DNA of 64,000 bases from Leptolyngbyaceae cyanobacterium C42_A2020_001 (GTDB lineage: Bacteria > Cyanobacteriota > Cyanobacteriia > Leptolyngbyales > Leptolyngbyaceae). The notes under the pieces were generated by a model. The model saw only the letters and a program-made list of their open reading frames with translations, was not told the DNA's origin and did not search any database. The position numbers and the translations under genes are program-made. Numbering within the stretch: position 1 is the stretch's first letter; each line of letters starts with the position of its first letter. Shown here piece after piece: positions 1-9,486 of this stretch. The stretch covers positions 1 to 64,000 of the forward strand of contig JACYLN010000115.1 of the NCBI GenBank assembly GCA_015272515.1. The letters are read 5' to 3'.

Positions 1-60
1 CTCAATAGCGTTCACTTGTCTCTCATTTCAACTTTTTTTTAGAAATGCGCTCTTAGGACA

Positions 61-141
61 ATGAAAAATTAAAAAATGTAAAATTAAACGCAGCAAAGCC
101 TTGCTGGGAAGCACTTTTAACTTTTCATTTTTAATTTTAAG
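61..141 (+). repeat. AT-rich dispersed hairpin repeat, copy 1
   Basis: The sequence begins with an AATGTAAAATTAAA-like arm, passes through a short core (GCAAAGCCTTGCTGG), and ends in an ACTTTTCATTTTTAATTTTA arm that is largely complementary to the first. The same arms and core recur, diverged, near 4648-4716 (inverted) and 21648-21742. It looks like a small non-coding palindromic family in intergenic DNA. No target-site duplication is seen. Confidence 0.6.
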
Positions 142-262
142 AAAGTGTCAAGTCCTTAAATTTTCCTTTTTGCATCACAGTATCACGGGCTGGTTCAGGT
201 AGAAGGTTAAACTCGTGCTTTCACGGAGTCCACTGTTACAATTGTTCTATCTGATCAGTGTT

Positions 263-278
263 AATGATCTAGATCACT
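263..278. promoter_or_regulatory. CRP-like palindromic operator candidate
   Basis: A perfect 12-bp palindrome TGATCTAGATCA lies at 265-276 and is followed by C. It closely matches the ideal cAMP-receptor-protein site (TGTGA, six bases, TCACA), but the left half lacks the outer TG. It sits about 210 bp upstream of the gene starting near 487. Cyanobacteria have cAMP-binding SyCRP regulators with this type of site. Binding is inferred from sequence only. Confidence 0.35.
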
Positions 279-486
279 AAACTTCCTTTCGCGCAATCAC
301 TGAGGGCATTTCTGCTACATCACTGCTTATGCTAGTCAATACTTCATGATAAAGATGTAGCCAGTGAAGTAGCCTTCAGGTGGTATCGAAAACTCATGCT
401 TGTTGGTAAGGCGTTTTTAATATTCTTTAAGGAATGGGTGGCTACGGGTAGGTTGTTAACAAAACATTCACGTATTTCCGGTGCAT

Positions 487-1872
487 ATGATGATCGGGGA
501 GCCTATTCAAAATTCTCAGCAGAGTGAAAGTTCCTACAGGTTTTCCAGGCAGGGACGAAACATTCAACAAGCGCAAGAGTGCATTTATGAATTCTTGTTG
601 GAAATCGTTCGGAAGTGGCCGCCGGAAGAGGTTTTGCTGGAGTTCAAACGCCTATTTGTCTATCATGTTGACTCCATCAGTTCCAACGCGATGCATGCCA
701 TCTATGAAATTGTTTTTTCAAATAATCAAGAGGAGTTTAGAAATACACTAAAGCGATCTTGTTACATTCTGGTTAACAACTGGGATGCTAGCAGAAACTA
801 TAAGCCAATTCGTGAGTTGGTTCATCTTTTTTCAGATCCAGCATTCAATCGGTATACAGCTTCTCCAACCCTGAAGCGACTAAGAATTTGGCTGAATGAT
901 TTTGTTCATAGCAAAGATTTTGAAGAACTTAAACTCTTCACTTCCAGGTATGAAGATCAGCAACGAGGACCCTGGATTTCTCGCTACACGTCTTATCTTT
1001 TAGTTCCTCAATATGTCAATCTTCAAAATCCTTTAGAACAACGAGAAGCTGCGAGGGCGCTGTCTAAACAATTAAAAGATCGGTTCAAATTTGACTTGGC
1101 GATGTACATTGCGCGATCGCAAACTCGAGCAGCCGACAACCGCCCTCCCAAAAACCCTACAGCTCTGGGAGACGAAGCCTTACGACTCATTAAAATGATT
1201 GTGGCCCGCCGGGGTCAGTTTAGCTACGTCAACCTGGCAAATATCTTTTTGCATCAAGTTGAACGAGTGACTTACAAAGAATTCAAGCAAAGTCTCCAAA
1301 CCTATCTTGCGTTTTCTGTAGAGAATCAAGCATTTACCGAAACACTGCGAGCAAAATTAGGTGAGAAGCTAGAACATCTCTACGAAGAATACAACAAAGA
1401 GGTTGTTACTAATGCTTTGATTTTGAGAACGTGTAATCGCATTATTGATACACTAACTACTGAAAATCAAACTGACCCATCACCCCTCTTTATTCAACTT
1501 TTGAGTCAGGGGAATCCAATTACATTGGTCATTGTTCTGTTGAAAGTAATTTTGATTTGTCAACACGCCCGAACCCATTTAGAAACTCGAATCGCTGAAC
1601 TGATCAAGCATTATCAAGACTATCCCGAAAACGAATGTGACTGGGTAATTAACTTCTTAGAAATCTTTAATGTAACGTTTGCAATTTATGCAGAGAATGT
1701 GCGGTACAACCTGGTGAAAATGGAGCCTAACCAGCCTGAACAACCAAGAGCATTTGACCCGGACACTTATCGAATTTTCTCCCAGTTGCGGCACGAAGAA
1801 AAATTGGAGTTATTTCCAGGCTTAGTTCCTCAGGAAGACGTGAGTGAAGATGGCTTGCTTCTCGATGGTTAA
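487..1872 (+). CDS. Conserved hypothetical protein, helical, soluble
   Basis: Not recognised. The protein of about 461 residues looks soluble and mostly alpha-helical, with no signal peptide, membrane segment or familiar catalytic motif. It is rich in aromatic and charged residues and contains long amphipathic helices, as in scaffold or HEAT/ARM-like proteins. A GTG at 481 opens the frame, but ATG codons at 487 and 490 are more likely starts; no good ribosome binding site separates them. Its TAA stop shares the TTAA tetranucleotide with the stop of the convergent gene that follows. Function unknown. A CRP-like palindrome lies upstream. Confidence 0.75.
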   Translation: MMIGEPIQNSQQSESSYRFSRQGRNIQQAQECIYEFLLEIVRKWPPEEVLLEFKRLFVYHVDSISSNAMHAIYEIVFSNNQEEFRNTLKRSCYILVNNWDASRNYKPIRELVHLFSDPAFNRYTASPTLKRLRIWLNDFVHSKDFEELKLFTSRYEDQQRGPWISRYTSYLLVPQYVNLQNPLEQREAARALSKQLKDRFKFDLAMYIARSQTRAADNRPPKNPTALGDEALRLIKMIVARRGQFSYVNLANIFLHQVERVTYKEFKQSLQTYLAFSVENQAFTETLRAKLGEKLEHLYEEYNKEVVTNALILRTCNRIIDTLTTENQTDPSPLFIQLLSQGNPITLVIVLLKVILICQHARTHLETRIAELIKHYQDYPENECDWVINFLEIFNVTFAIYAENVRYNLVKMEPNQPEQPRAFDPDTYRIFSQLRHEEKLELFPGLVPQEDVSEDGLLLDG

Positions 1873-2870
1873 TTGGCAAATTGTTGATCCAGCCATGCCA
1901 ATCCGGCTCCGATCGCTTCTGATGCCACGCTAACCAATCGATAGAACGCGACAACGCCGAGCAACAAACCGGGCGAAAACAAATGCCCCAACAACGCGAT
2001 CGCGGTTGCCTCAAAAATTCCCAGTCCTCCTGGTGCTCCCGGCACAATTAATCCCAGTAGCCACGCCAAACTGAAGGCGCTAAGCAAGGTCGGAATCTGA
2101 GCTAGAGCAAACGCTTGGATTGCTTGAAAGGTAAGCAGAAAGCCTATCCCCCTCAGTAGTAAAAATGTCAGGTTTCCTAGCAATGCTCGCAGGGGGTAGT
2201 GATTAAGTTGGGCAGGAATCGTTGCGGGTTCCAACGAAGATTTAGCCTTGTGCTTGGCTTTAGCAAGCCGTTGCAAGATGGGATTGAGCACAACTGGGTG
2301 GATTGCTGACAGGGTAATTCCTAAAACAGTCCACTGTAAAACCAACGCAGCCCATCCATAGCGAACCGCGATCGCCTGTCCACTCAGTAATGCCACAAGC
2401 AATGCCGATGCTGCCATTAGCAGCGGTTCCAGTAAGACACTTACAGTGGCCGCCTCTAGAGTTGCTCCCGCTTTTGTCGCGGCTGCAATCCGCCCATAGT
2501 AGTGCCAGATATTCCCTGGCAAGTATTTGGCGATATTGGTTTGCAGGTATGCCTGAATCAACCATCCCCCGTGCACTGGTTGCTGAAAATCTTGCTGTAA
2601 CATTCGGCTCCAAACCCATCCTGCACAAGTGTGCGCCAACAGGGTTAACCCCAGCGCGATCGCCAAACATGCCCACCCTGCCGCATCAATCCGAATGCTC
2701 GCCACACTCTGCCAGTGGGCGTGTAATACCTTCACCAGAAAAAACAGTACCGCACCCAAAACAACCCAGCGCAGTAGCGGCTTTAACCATCGCCAAATCA
2801 CTTTCATCAAAGGCATTGCTGTGGAACCGAATCTCTCCCTAGCCAACCACACTTCCAGATGCAAAAGCAA
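1869..2870 (-). CDS. UPF0104/LPG-synthase-TM family membrane protein
   Basis: Integral membrane protein of about 310-333 residues with roughly seven to eight hydrophobic segments. The pattern, including the late WLLGLIVPGAPGGLGIFEA segment, is typical of the UPF0104 family (AglD/YbhN/MprF flippase-like domain). MprF relatives move or modify aminoacylated lipids, but a lone domain such as this has no established substrate. No aminoacyl-transferase domain is attached. The frame opens with TTG at 2870; in-frame ATGs at 2816 and 2807 give a more usual N-terminus. It is convergent with the preceding gene, and the stop codons overlap. Confidence 0.8.
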   Translation of the reverse strand: MLLHLEVWLARERFGSTAMPLMKVIWRWLKPLLRWVVLGAVLFFLVKVLHAHWQSVASIRIDAAGWACLAIALGLTLLAHTCAGWVWSRMLQQDFQQPVHGGWLIQAYLQTNIAKYLPGNIWHYYGRIAAATKAGATLEAATVSVLLEPLLMAASALLVALLSGQAIAVRYGWAALVLQWTVLGITLSAIHPVVLNPILQRLAKAKHKAKSSLEPATIPAQLNHYPLRALLGNLTFLLLRGIGFLLTFQAIQAFALAQIPTLLSAFSLAWLLGLIVPGAPGGLGIFEATAIALLGHLFSPGLLLGVVAFYRLVSVASEAIGAGLAWLDQQFAN

Positions 2871-2961
2871 AAATATCGTGTATCAAATCGGCGTTTGAGT
2901 TGAAACAAAGTTATTTTGAGTTGAACAAAGTTATGCTTGCAGCATTTTGAGGGCAAGATTC

Positions 2962-4545
2962 ATGCGTGTATTACTGCTCTACCCCCTGTTTCCAAAAAGC
3001 TTTTGGTCCTTTGAAAAGACGCTTGAATTGGTCAATCGCAAAGCCCTGCTCCCTCCATTGGGCTTAGTTACCGTCGCGGCAATATTACCGCAGGAATGGG
3101 AGTTTAAACTTGTCGATCGCAACGTTGATCAGATCAGTGAAGCCGAGTGGAAGTGGGCAGATTTGGTAATCCTCTCCGCCATGATTGTGCAAAAAGACGA
3201 TTTTCTGTCTCTAATTCAGGAGGCAAAGCGGCGGGGTAAGCGAGTTGCGGTTGGTGGACCTTATGCCACGTCTGTACCTCAGGAAGCAGAAATGGCGGGT
3301 GCAGATTATTTGATTCTGGATGAGGGAGAAATTACCCTGCCGTTATTTGTAGAAGCTGTGCAGCGAGGCGAACCCAAAGGTATTTTTCGAGCAAACGGCG
3401 ACAAGCCCGATGTCACCATCACTCCCGTTCCCCGCTTCGATTTGTTGAACTTTGATGCCTACGATAATATGGCAGTGCAATTTTCGCGAGGATGTCCCTT
3501 TCAATGCGAATTTTGCGACATCATTGTGCTGTATGGGCGCAAACCCCGCACCAAAACGCCCCAGCAACTTCTGGCAGAACTCCAACGGCTCTACGAACTG
3601 GGTTGGCGTAGGCTGATCTTTATGGTGGATGACAACTTCATTGGCAATAAGCGCAATGTCAAACTGCTGCTCAAAGAACTGAAGGGATGGATGGCAGAAC
3701 GAGATTACCCGTTCTACTTCAACACAGAAGCTTCGGTCGATCTGGCCAACGATCCAGAGTTAATGGAGTTGATGGTGGAATGCAATTTCAACGCCGTTTT
3801 TCTGGGCATTGAAACCCCGGACGAAGAGAGCTTGACGTTGACCCATAAGTATCAGAACACGCGGGATTCTTTGGTAGACGCGGTGGATGCGATTACGCGG
3901 GCTGGTCTACGAGTGATGGCAGGCTTCATTATTGGATTTGATGGCGAAAAATCAGGGGCGGGCGATCGCATTGTCCGGTTCGTTGAGCAAACGGCAATTC
4001 CCACTGCGTTCTTTAGTATGCTACACGTTCTCCCAGATACGGCTCTCTGGCATCGTTTGGAAAAAGAAGGACGATTACGAGACAAACTCAACGGCATCAC
4101 CCAAACTTCGCTCCTGAATTTTGTGCCAACTCGCCCTGTCGAAGAGATTGCCCACGAGTTTATCGCCGCATTCTGGCATCTCTACGATCCACTCTCCTAC
4201 TTGGAGCGTACCTATCGCCACTTCCTGAAACTGGGCGCACCTAAATGCCCCACTAAGCTGCGTAAGGTCAGTTGGACGAGTATCCGAGCGCTAGCAATTA
4301 TCTGTTGGCGACAGGGTATTGTACGTAAAACTCGCTGGAAGTTTTGGGTAAATTTGTTGGGCATTCTGCGACACAATCCCCGCGTTTGGCAGCACTACCT
4401 GTCAATTTGCGCTGTCAGCGAACACTTTTTAGAGTATCGAGTGATTGTGCGGCAACAGATTGAAGCCCAACTGGCAGAGTATCTAGAGCAAGAAAGGCAA
4501 CTTCAGGCTGAACACACGCAGCGAGTCGGCGCGATCGCATCCTAA
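2962..4545 (+). CDS. B12-binding radical SAM protein (DUF4070 type)
   Basis: Protein of 527 residues. An N-terminal cobalamin-binding-like Rossmann domain (about residues 1-140) precedes a radical SAM core whose cluster motif is SRGCPFQCEFCDI, with C-x3-C-x2-C cysteines binding a 4Fe-4S cluster. The C-terminal part resembles DUF4070. Members methylate or rearrange unactivated carbons; hopanoid C-2 methylase HpnP belongs to this wider group, but I cannot tell it from paralogues by eye. ATG 2962 is chosen over an upstream TTG at 2947 because GAGGG lies 8 nt before the ATG and the protein then begins with the family-typical MRVLLLYP. A hairpin plus T-run follows the stop. Confidence 0.85.
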   Translation: MRVLLLYPLFPKSFWSFEKTLELVNRKALLPPLGLVTVAAILPQEWEFKLVDRNVDQISEAEWKWADLVILSAMIVQKDDFLSLIQEAKRRGKRVAVGGPYATSVPQEAEMAGADYLILDEGEITLPLFVEAVQRGEPKGIFRANGDKPDVTITPVPRFDLLNFDAYDNMAVQFSRGCPFQCEFCDIIVLYGRKPRTKTPQQLLAELQRLYELGWRRLIFMVDDNFIGNKRNVKLLLKELKGWMAERDYPFYFNTEASVDLANDPELMELMVECNFNAVFLGIETPDEESLTLTHKYQNTRDSLVDAVDAITRAGLRVMAGFIIGFDGEKSGAGDRIVRFVEQTAIPTAFFSMLHVLPDTALWHRLEKEGRLRDKLNGITQTSLLNFVPTRPVEEIAHEFIAAFWHLYDPLSYLERTYRHFLKLGAPKCPTKLRKVSWTSIRALAIICWRQGIVRKTRWKFWVNLLGILRHNPRVWQHYLSICAVSEHFLEYRVIVRQQIEAQLAEYLEQERQLQAEHTQRVGAIAS

Positions 4546-4551
4546 AACAAG

Positions 4552-4609
4552 GTGAAGGGAAGCGGCGAAAGGCATAATCAAGCCAAGTAGCCATTCCCTT
4601 CGCTCTTTT
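4552..4609 (+). terminator. Rho-independent terminator candidate
   Basis: GTGAAGGGAA (4552-4561) pairs with TTCCCTTCGC (4594-4603), giving ten pairs with one G-T wobble around a 32-nt loop, followed by TCTTTT. It lies 7 nt after the radical SAM gene stop. The long loop makes it weaker than a textbook terminator. Confidence 0.45.
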
Positions 4610-4647
4610 CGCGTGCCTGAATTAAACTGTGTCTTGGGAATGAGAAC

Positions 4648-4716
4648 CAATTAAAAATGAAAAGCTCAAAATGGCTTTCAGTAAGGTTTTGCCACTTTTA
4701 ATTTTACATTTTGAAT
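4648..4716 (-). repeat. AT-rich dispersed hairpin repeat, copy 2 (inverted)
   Basis: Read on the minus strand, this stretch repeats the arms and core of the 61-141 copy: AATGTAAAATTAAAA, then an AAACCTTACTG core, then GCTTTTCATTTTTAATT. It lies just downstream of petL, where it might also act as a 3-prime hairpin for that transcript. Confidence 0.55.
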
Positions 4717-4731
4717 GATTCTTCAGTGTCC

Positions 4732-4827
4732 CTAGATCAGCTTAATTGCTCGGAAACCAAAGTACAGTCCCATTGCTGTAGCAAAGGCTCCACCCAAAAT
4801 GACGACGTAAGCAATTGCTCCACCCAT
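4732..4827 (-). CDS. petL: Cytochrome b6f complex subunit PetL
   Basis: A 31-codon gene encoding one hydrophobic helix, beginning MGGAIAYVVILGG and ending GFRAIKLI. Length, single membrane span and the C-terminal R-x-x-KLI/RLI ending match PetL, a small subunit at the periphery of the cytochrome b6f complex in the thylakoid membrane that helps stabilise the dimer. A strong AAGGAG lies 7 nt upstream of the ATG at 4827. The gene is divergent from aroB. Main doubt: several small photosynthetic subunits look alike at this length, but the C-terminus fits PetL best. Confidence 0.8.
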   Translation of the reverse strand: MGGAIAYVVILGGAFATAMGLYFGFRAIKLI

Positions 4828-4924
4828 TAGTTCAATCTCCTTGTGCAACTAACAAAACTATACAGAAGAATTGCCTCACTCAGTACAGTAGAATCAGCCA
4901 ACAGACGCTTTCTTCATCCATTCT

Positions 4925-6025
4925 ATGCAGTCCGTTATTTCTGTTCAGCTTCCGCAAAACTCTTATGATGTGACGATCGCGCCCGATAGCCTTAGCAAGT
5001 TAGGAGACTATCTGCAAGCGCTCAAACTGGGGCAAAAGGTGCTGCTAGTTTCAAACCCTACAATCTTCCGGCATCTTGGTGAGCGGGCGATCGCGTCTTT
5101 AGAGAACGCTGGCTTTGATGTGGCTTACTGCATTTTGCCAGCAGGCGAACGCTATAAAACCCTTGCCACTCTACAAAAAATCTACGATGCAGCGCTGGAA
5201 CATCGGATTGAGCGATCGTCTACCTTCGTGGCATTGGGCGGCGGCGTGATTGGTGATATGACCGGATTTGCGGCGGCAACCTGGTTGCGGGGAGTCAATG
5301 TGGTGCAGGTGCCAACCTCCCTGCTGGCAATGGTAGATGCGGCGATCGGCGGCAAAACGGGCGTAAACCATCCCCAAGGCAAGAACCTGATCGGTGCCTT
5401 CCATCAACCGCGTCTGGTATTGCTGGATCCACTGGTGCTCAAAACGCTGCCGCCACGCGAGTTTCGGGCTGGAATCGCAGAAGTAATTAAATACGGTGTG
5501 ATCTGGGATGCAGACCTGTTTGCTCACCTGGAACAGGCACCTCGCCTCGATCGCCTCACCGCGCTTGACGAAACCCTCGTGCATGAAATTTTGGTACGTT
5601 CATCTCAGGCAAAAGCGCACGTGGTGAGCAAGGATGAGAAAGAAGCGGGACTGCGTGCCATTTTGAACTACGGGCACACCATTGGGCACGCGATCGAAAG
5701 TTTAACCGGATATCGTCTGGTAAATCATGGAGAGGCGGTGGCGATCGGGATGGTCGCGGCTGGACAGATTGCCGTTGCTTTAAACCTGTGGGATGGGGAG
5801 AGTTGCGATCGCCAAAATGCCTTGATCCAAAAAGCAGGATTACCTACTCAAGTTCCTCCACAAGCGATGACTGAAGATATTCTCATTGCTTTACACAGCG
5901 ACAAAAAAGTTGAAGCTGGGCAGGTGCGGTTTGTCCTCCCAACCCAAATTGGCGCTGCGACTGTCACAGATGAAGTGCCTGCCAACACGATTCTGTCTGT
6001 CTTAAGTCAAATGTATGCGGCTTAG
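4925..6025 (+). CDS. aroB: 3-dehydroquinate synthase
   Basis: Second enzyme of the shikimate pathway, converting DAHP to 3-dehydroquinate with NAD and a divalent metal. The 366 residues match the usual family length. Visible motifs are the glycine-rich [14 protein letters not shown]-binding loop (about residues 98-108), [10 protein letters not shown] with a metal-ligand Glu, and [12 protein letters not shown] with the metal-binding histidines. Start is the ATG at 4925. The last 24 bp overlap the end of the convergent histidine kinase gene. Cytoplasmic housekeeping gene. Confidence 0.96.
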   Translation: MQSVISVQLPQNSYDVTIAPDSLSKLGDYLQALKLGQKVLLVSNPTIFRHLGERAIASLENAGFDVAYCILPAGERYKTLATLQKIYDAALEHRIERSSTFVALGGGVIGDMTGFAAATWLRGVNVVQVPTSLLAMVDAAIGGKTGVNHPQGKNLIGAFHQPRLVLLDPLVLKTLPPREFRAGIAEVIKYGVIWDADLFAHLEQAPRLDRLTALDETLVHEILVRSSQAKAHVVSKDEKEAGLRAILNYGHTIGHAIESLTGYRLVNHGEAVAIGMVAAGQIAVALNLWDGESCDRQNALIQKAGLPTQVPPQAMTEDILIALHSDKKVEAGQVRFVLPTQIGAATVTDEVPANTILSVLSQMYAA

Positions 6026-8071
6026 GGGTTGTCCAGGTGCAGTAGCCGGAATTTCTACAGTGAAGCTCGTTTGTCCGCTGCTACTCTCAGCATAGACCTT
6101 GCCACCAATTTGCAGCACTAACTTTTTGACAAGTGCCAACCCTAACCCTGTGCCTCCGTGGCGATGGGGATCGTTGTTCGGAATCCGGTAAAACTTGTCG
6201 AAAATTTGCACAAGTTGATCGGGTGAAATTTCTACTCCAGAATTGCTGACTTTAATGGCAAGAATATTGGTTTTAGAAGAGAGGGGAGACAGTGAAGCTG
6301 TGACTGTAATCGTTTCTCCAAGCGGAGTGTATTTGCAAGCGTTGGAAATGAGTTCCACCAGAATGCGCTCCAGACTTTGGGGATCGGACAAAATGGTCGG
6401 AAGATCAGACGCAATCTCAATATGCAAAATCTGACCTTGAGTTTCAGCCTGCTCTTGAAATGGGCGCAGGAGCCGTTGGAGGTAGGTTTTCGGCTCAATC
6501 GGTTGAATTGTTGTGGTATGAATCCCAGCTTCCAATTTCTGAAGATCGAGCAAGTCAGTGATTAGCCCAATTTCTCGGTTACATTCGTCGTTCAAGATTT
6601 TGAGATAGTGAGCAATTTTGTTGGTGTTGAGGGATGGCTTTTGGGGGTCGGGTAACAGTCCTTCGCGTCCTAATGCCAGAGTCAGCATTTGGATTGCCAT
6701 CTTGATTGTGGCTATGGGAGTTCGCAGTTCGTGAGAGACCGTACTTAGGAAGTTGTCTTTAAGCTGGTTGATATGCTCTAAAGCTTCCACTTGATTTTGA
6801 GCTGCTTGATATAGACGGGCTTGGCGAATGGCGATCGCACACTGATTTGCCACCTGTTGCACCAGGCGTACTTCCAGGTCATCAAAAATCTGGGCATTGG
6901 CACGAAATAGCCACAAGTCTCCCAGCACTCCCTGGTTATCAAAAATGGGACACGCCAGAATGGTGTGGGCTGCTACATCGGGGTATACATCACTCTTCAA
7001 GCTACAAAACTGGACGTGTTGACAGCAGAGCAATTGCTCATAAATTTCCTGATGGCTAGTTGCCATGTCGATGGTTTTGCCTTGAGCAGACGGGAAAATC
7101 GATGTGTGCTCGTAGGCAACGGTGCAGGTGTCACGGCTTTCGTTGTAAAGTCCAGTGTCGCAACAGTCAACGCCTAGCAAGGTTGCCAGTTCTTCAACGG
7201 CGGTTTCCAAAATGTGGCTCTCATCCAGCGAGTCACGTACTTTGTCAGTGATCCGTTTTAGGCTAGACTCGTTCGCTAAGGATTGACTCAGTTGGTTCGT
7301 CCGTTTTCTAACCGTTTGTTCCAATTCTTCGTTCAGTTGCTGAACTTTTTGGTAGAGCTGCGAATGTTGAATGGCGATCGCAAGTTGGTCAGCCGCCGCA
7401 CGAATTAATTCAATCTCTGAAGCTTGCCAACCACCAATTCGATGTTGCATCAAACTTAAGCTTCCCCATACAGTTCCCTCAATCTTTAGGGGCAGCAAGA
7501 GCCAGGAGCCTGGGGATGCTTGAGCAAATTGTTGATTGATTTCGTCGTTTATGGTGCTACTATTCCCAACTTGTATGAACTCAAATTGTTTGAGTTGCTC
7601 AGCAAGGGGATTGTTAGCATCCGGGATATCTTGCTGCATGAAGCTTGAGGCGGTTGGATCTCGGCGATATTCGGCTACATGTCGCCACAAACCGAGGTCT
7701 GGTAAATATTGGACGATCTCTACCCGATCAACGTGCAGCAATTCCCCTAATTCCTCTGCCGCGATCGCAACCAGTGTATTGAGATCGAGCGTATGCCGAA
7801 TGCGTTGAGCAATCGCGCCCACTAGCCGTTCCTGATCCATGTGCAGCAACCTTGATTCTTGAACGAGAAGCAGATTACCGTCAGCACTTAAAGGGACGGA
7901 TATCCAGTCTATATCGTCGCAGGGCTGTCGTTTGGTTGGTTGAAGTGGGGCGGCTAATACAGTGCCTGGATCATGCTCCGATTCATTTGACTGGGATTTC
8001 TGAGAACGTTGGTGAGAAAGTTCTCTTACAACGGAAGATTTGGAGGACGTACCAAATGGGTCAGAATTCAT
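6002..8071 (-). CDS. Sensor histidine kinase with two GAF domains
   Basis: Cytoplasmic hybrid-type sensor of 689 residues without membrane segments. After a disordered N-terminus come GAF 1 (about 90-240), a short coiled coil, GAF 2 (about 285-420), HisKA with phospho-acceptor His447 in [10 protein letters not shown], and a HATPase_c domain with the N box [13 protein letters not shown] and the late [13 protein letters not shown] motif. The G1 box reads SNSG where DxG is usual. Neither GAF domain shows an obvious bilin-binding Cys context, so the signal is unknown. No response regulator gene is adjacent. It lies downstream of era in the same direction across a 222-bp gap. Confidence 0.9.
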   Translation of the reverse strand: MNSDPFGTSSKSSVVRELSHQRSQKSQSNESEHDPGTVLAAPLQPTKRQPCDDIDWISVPLSADGNLLLVQESRLLHMDQERLVGAIAQRIRHTLDLNTLVAIAAEELGELLHVDRVEIVQYLPDLGLWRHVAEYRRDPTASSFMQQDIPDANNPLAEQLKQFEFIQVGNSSTINDEINQQFAQASPGSWLLLPLKIEGTVWGSLSLMQHRIGGWQASEIELIRAAADQLAIAIQHSQLYQKVQQLNEELEQTVRKRTNQLSQSLANESSLKRITDKVRDSLDESHILETAVEELATLLGVDCCDTGLYNESRDTCTVAYEHTSIFPSAQGKTIDMATSHQEIYEQLLCCQHVQFCSLKSDVYPDVAAHTILACPIFDNQGVLGDLWLFRANAQIFDDLEVRLVQQVANQCAIAIRQARLYQAAQNQVEALEHINQLKDNFLSTVSHELRTPIATIKMAIQMLTLALGREGLLPDPQKPSLNTNKIAHYLKILNDECNREIGLITDLLDLQKLEAGIHTTTIQPIEPKTYLQRLLRPFQEQAETQGQILHIEIASDLPTILSDPQSLERILVELISNACKYTPLGETITVTASLSPLSSKTNILAIKVSNSGVEISPDQLVQIFDKFYRIPNNDPHRHGGTGLGLALVKKLVLQIGGKVYAESSSGQTSFTVEIPATAPGQPLSRIHLT

Positions 8072-8293
8072 GTCACAGGGAATCAGACTAAGTTATGGGT
8101 AACAAAGCGCTTTCATTCAACCAACCAATTGACCAAACTAAATCGAATGCATGAACGACTAAACCGGAGATGATGGCACGACATTAATTCACCTACTTCA
8201 ACACTATTTCACAGGAGCAGAAGTGATGAATCGTAACAATCACGGAATTGAGCGCATCAGGTTTGGATTCGCTAAATTTTCTACTCCGGTAGA

Positions 8294-9250
8294 CTACTCC
8301 TCTACTTGATAGCCTAAGTCTGCGAGTTGTACGCGCGACTGTCGCCATTTGGGCTGCACTTTAACAAACAGCTCTAAATACACTTTGCCCGCAATCAGTT
8401 TCTGAATTTGCTCACGAGCAGCAGTGCCGATCGCCTTCAACATACTGCCTCCTTTCCCAATCAAAATCCCTTTTTGGGAGGGGCGTTCCACGTGAATCGT
8501 CGCCAAAACGCGGGTAATTGTTGGTTCTTCTATCACCCGATCAATTGCGATCGCGGTGGAGTGAGGTACTTCTTCGCGCGTTAGTAGCAAAACTTGTTCT
8601 CGAATCAATTCGCCCATAACGAAGCGTTCGGGCTGATCGGTAACTAAGTCTGGCGGGTAATAGTAGGGACCTGGTTCTAAGTGATGAACCAATCGTGTTA
8701 GTAGGGCATTCATGTGATCACCCGTTAAAGCCGAAAATTTCAGGAATTCCCAACCATATTCTGCTGCTAGCTCCTGGTAACTACGATCAAGGGATTCATC
8801 CGTTGGAGGTTGTTGATCTGATTTGTTGAGACCTAAGACTACAGGAGCAGAAATCTGGCTGGCAAGTTCTGCAATGAAGCGATCGCCCTTTCCGGCTGCC
8901 ACGGAACTATCGACTACAAATAGCAGCACATCCACAGACTGCATCGCAATTTGAGCGTTTTTGACCAGTACCTCCCCCAATTGATGCTGCGGCTTATGGA
9001 TACCAGGCGTGTCTACAAAAATAATTTGCGCTTCTGGGGTGGTTAAAATGCCTCGCAGTCGATTGCGCGTGGTTTGAGCAACAGGTGACGTAATGGCAAT
9101 TTTCTGCCCTATCAGAAAATTCATCAGCGTTGACTTTCCCACATTGGGGCGACCCACAATGCCAACGAATCCTGACTTAAATCCTTCCGGTGCAGTGGGG
9201 ATCAAGCCTATGTTGGTTGGTAGAAAACTACCATGATCTATCTCGCTCAT
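8294..9250 (-). CDS. era: GTPase Era
   Basis: Essential GTPase that binds the 3-prime end of 16S rRNA and helps mature the 30S ribosomal subunit. Domains: G1 GRPNVGKST at residues 33-41, G3 DTPG, G4 NKSD, then a KH RNA-binding domain with GILIGKGGSML near the C-terminus. An N-terminal extension of about 25 residues precedes the usual Era start. ATG at 9250. It is divergent from pfkA across a 236-bp spacer. Confidence 0.95.
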   Translation of the reverse strand: MSEIDHGSFLPTNIGLIPTAPEGFKSGFVGIVGRPNVGKSTLMNFLIGQKIAITSPVAQTTRNRLRGILTTPEAQIIFVDTPGIHKPQHQLGEVLVKNAQIAMQSVDVLLFVVDSSVAAGKGDRFIAELASQISAPVVLGLNKSDQQPPTDESLDRSYQELAAEYGWEFLKFSALTGDHMNALLTRLVHHLEPGPYYYPPDLVTDQPERFVMGELIREQVLLLTREEVPHSTAIAIDRVIEEPTITRVLATIHVERPSQKGILIGKGGSMLKAIGTAAREQIQKLIAGKVYLELFVKVQPKWRQSRVQLADLGYQVEE

Positions 9251-9486
9251 ACCGTTGTTTTATTGAGATAACTGTTCAGATCTAACCTGAATACCATTCG
9301 TAACCTTTAACCTTGTTTAAGATTTCTTCAGAGCAGAAACCGCTAGAGTCAAAGACAGATCTTAGTGTGCTGGTTGGCGTTCGTCACCCACTCAAAAGAT
9401 TGCAAATCATTCGTTTCGGGTAATTGGCCATGGAAAAGCACTGCCAGTTATCCAGTTTTTCATGACCAATTAACGGCTGGGGGCGT

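Larger units (their letters stand above)
1..480. other. Intergenic leader, no gene seen
   Basis: No convincing reading frame in either direction. It holds one copy of the AT-rich hairpin repeat (61-141) and a CRP-like palindrome (265-276), both listed separately. The remainder is presumably the upstream region of the gene starting near 487, but I cannot place a promoter with confidence. Confidence 0.6.

Noticed and set aside
2947-4545. Naming the radical SAM gene hpnP (hopanoid C-2 methylase)
   Set aside because: The protein belongs to the wider family but visible motifs do not separate HpnP from paralogues; no hopanoid genes are nearby.
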